A stretch of 6,613 nucleotides of DNA from JBBRLA01 sp038231615 (GTDB lineage Bacteria; Myxococcota_A; Polyangia; Palsa-1104; JAEUJZ01), in contig JBBRLA010000495.1 in NCBI GenBank assembly GCA_038231615.1, forward strand, positions 1 through 6,613, read 5' to 3'. The position numbers were made by a program, and so were the translations under genes. Shown here one piece after another: positions 6,385 through 6,613 of this stretch. Each line of letters begins with the position of its first letter. The stretch's first letter is position 1. The notes under the pieces are model-generated. The model did not search any database. It had not been told where the DNA came from and saw only the letters and a list, made by a program, of their open reading frames with translations.

Positions 6385-6472
6385 AAAACCCGTACATCCT
6401 CGTCCCAGGAGACTGGCACAATGGCTCAACCCGACGGATGAAAAGAAGGAACACTCACTTAGGGGTCAATAA
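6377..6472 (+). pseudogene. Group II intron reverse transcriptase/maturase, truncated N-terminus
   Basis: ATG at 6377 has GAGGAGG (6361-6367) upstream at 9 bases. The peptide contains RRLAQWLNPTDEKKEHSL, which matches the N-terminal signature of bacterial group II intron-encoded proteins, where QWLNPT...K.HSL is normally followed by VDKVY and the RT domain of about 400 residues. Here it is followed by Arg-Gly-Gln and a TAA (6470-6472). None of the three forward frames after 6460 continues with RT-like sequence up to the window end. A simple frameshift therefore does not explain the loss; a deletion or another insertion at about 6460 does. As seen, the protein cannot reverse transcribe or act as a maturase. 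Intron B would need a related maturase supplied in trans, or the missing part may continue beyond an insertion outside the window. Confidence 0.65.
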
Positions 6473-6613
6473 GGGGCAGCAAGAAGAGAGGGAGCGGCGA
6501 ATCGACGCCGAGCAAGAGCTGATGCACAAGGTATCTTTGCCATGCGGCAAGGAGGATTCGTGGCGGGCCGGCCGCTTCATCCCATCTACCCTCTAGGTCT
6601 TGGCCGGAGATAC
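6473..6613. other. Unassigned sequence after the maturase break
   Basis: I cannot assign this end piece. It is purine-rich at first (AAGAAGAGAGGGAGCGG), then has a hairpin CTTTGCC-ATGC-GGCAAGG (6535-6552) and a short GC palindrome (GGGCCGGCC, about 6565-6573). One plus frame runs to a TAG at 6594 and contains EERERRIDAEQELMHKV, but has no supported start. It may be internal intron RNA, the inside of a third insertion, or DNA beyond a deletion. Confidence 0.35.

Larger units (their letters stand above)
5739..6613 (+). mobile_element. Group II intron B, 5' portion, nested after intron A
   Basis: A second, different group II intron. GTGTG at 5739 or GTGCG at 5741 is the likely 5' end; GTGCG pairs with CGCAC (5754-5758). 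A GAGGG-TTCAAGT-CCCTC hairpin (5766-5782) comes next. Blocks familiar from bacterial group II introns follow: CCAAGGTGAACCTGGAGCC (about 5898-5916), GCCTACCGCGAGGTGGGATC (about 5943-5962), GAAGTACCGGGC (about 5979-5990), GTCGAGCCCGCACTATGGGG (about 6046-6065), AAGCGCAAGCGAAGTGGGAAG (about 6189-6209) and GAGTAGTACC (6238-6247). Then come stem-loops CGCACG/CGTGCG (6251-6270) and CCCC-GAAA-GGGG (6272-6283), probably in domains II-IV. It carries the start of its own maturase at 6377. The primary sequence differs enough from intron A to be another lineage. It sits where A's domain IV should continue, so it probably inserted into A. The 3' end is not seen; where the element stops is unknown. Confidence 0.75.

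Noticed and set aside
5343..6454. Long ORFs on both strands across the intron region
   Set aside because: They overlap structured intron RNA with no supported starts or domain signals; openness reflects GC content.

Overview
This is a GC-rich window with strong G/C third-codon bias. It carries a Ser/Thr protein kinase, a periplasmic TPR protein and a Cys-rich lipoprotein in a row on the minus strand. That style points to a deltaproteobacterial / Myxococcota-like genome. The assignment rests on gene style only and is an inference.

The left end (1-767) holds a two-unit 23-bp tandem repeat, a small minus-strand gene for a probable single-pass membrane protein (start uncertain), and a striking CCCCTA hexamer array in that gene's 5' region. 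About 220 bases follow with no convincing intact gene.

The centre (768-4686) is a tight minus-strand gene set, transcribed right to left. First is a membrane-anchored Ser/Thr kinase with all main catalytic motifs. Next, 74 bases on, is a secreted or membrane-anchored TPR protein built from three gap-free 87-residue repeats. Last is a LivK-like (branched-chain-amino-acid type) substrate-binding lipoprotein whose start codon overlaps the TPR stop codon (TGATG). No ABC permease or ATPase gene is present, so the binding protein may serve sensing rather than transport. A plausible but unproven model is a ligand-binding lipoprotein and a periplasmic TPR scaffold working with the kinase.

The right end (4745-6613) is a decay and insertion zone. 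A minus-strand coding remnant spread over at least three reading frames is followed by two adjacent GAAA-loop hairpins. Then comes the 5' end of a group II intron (A, from 5246) on the plus strand. Just past A's conserved core, where its domain IV/maturase gene should begin, a second group II intron of a different type (B, from about 5739) starts. B's reverse transcriptase/maturase starts with a recognisable N-terminus at 6377, but its frame closes after 31 codons and the RT domain does not follow. The arrangement looks like a nested, twintron-like pile-up of group II introns, possibly with a further insertion or deletion near 6460. No 3' intron end (domains V/VI) was recognised in the window.
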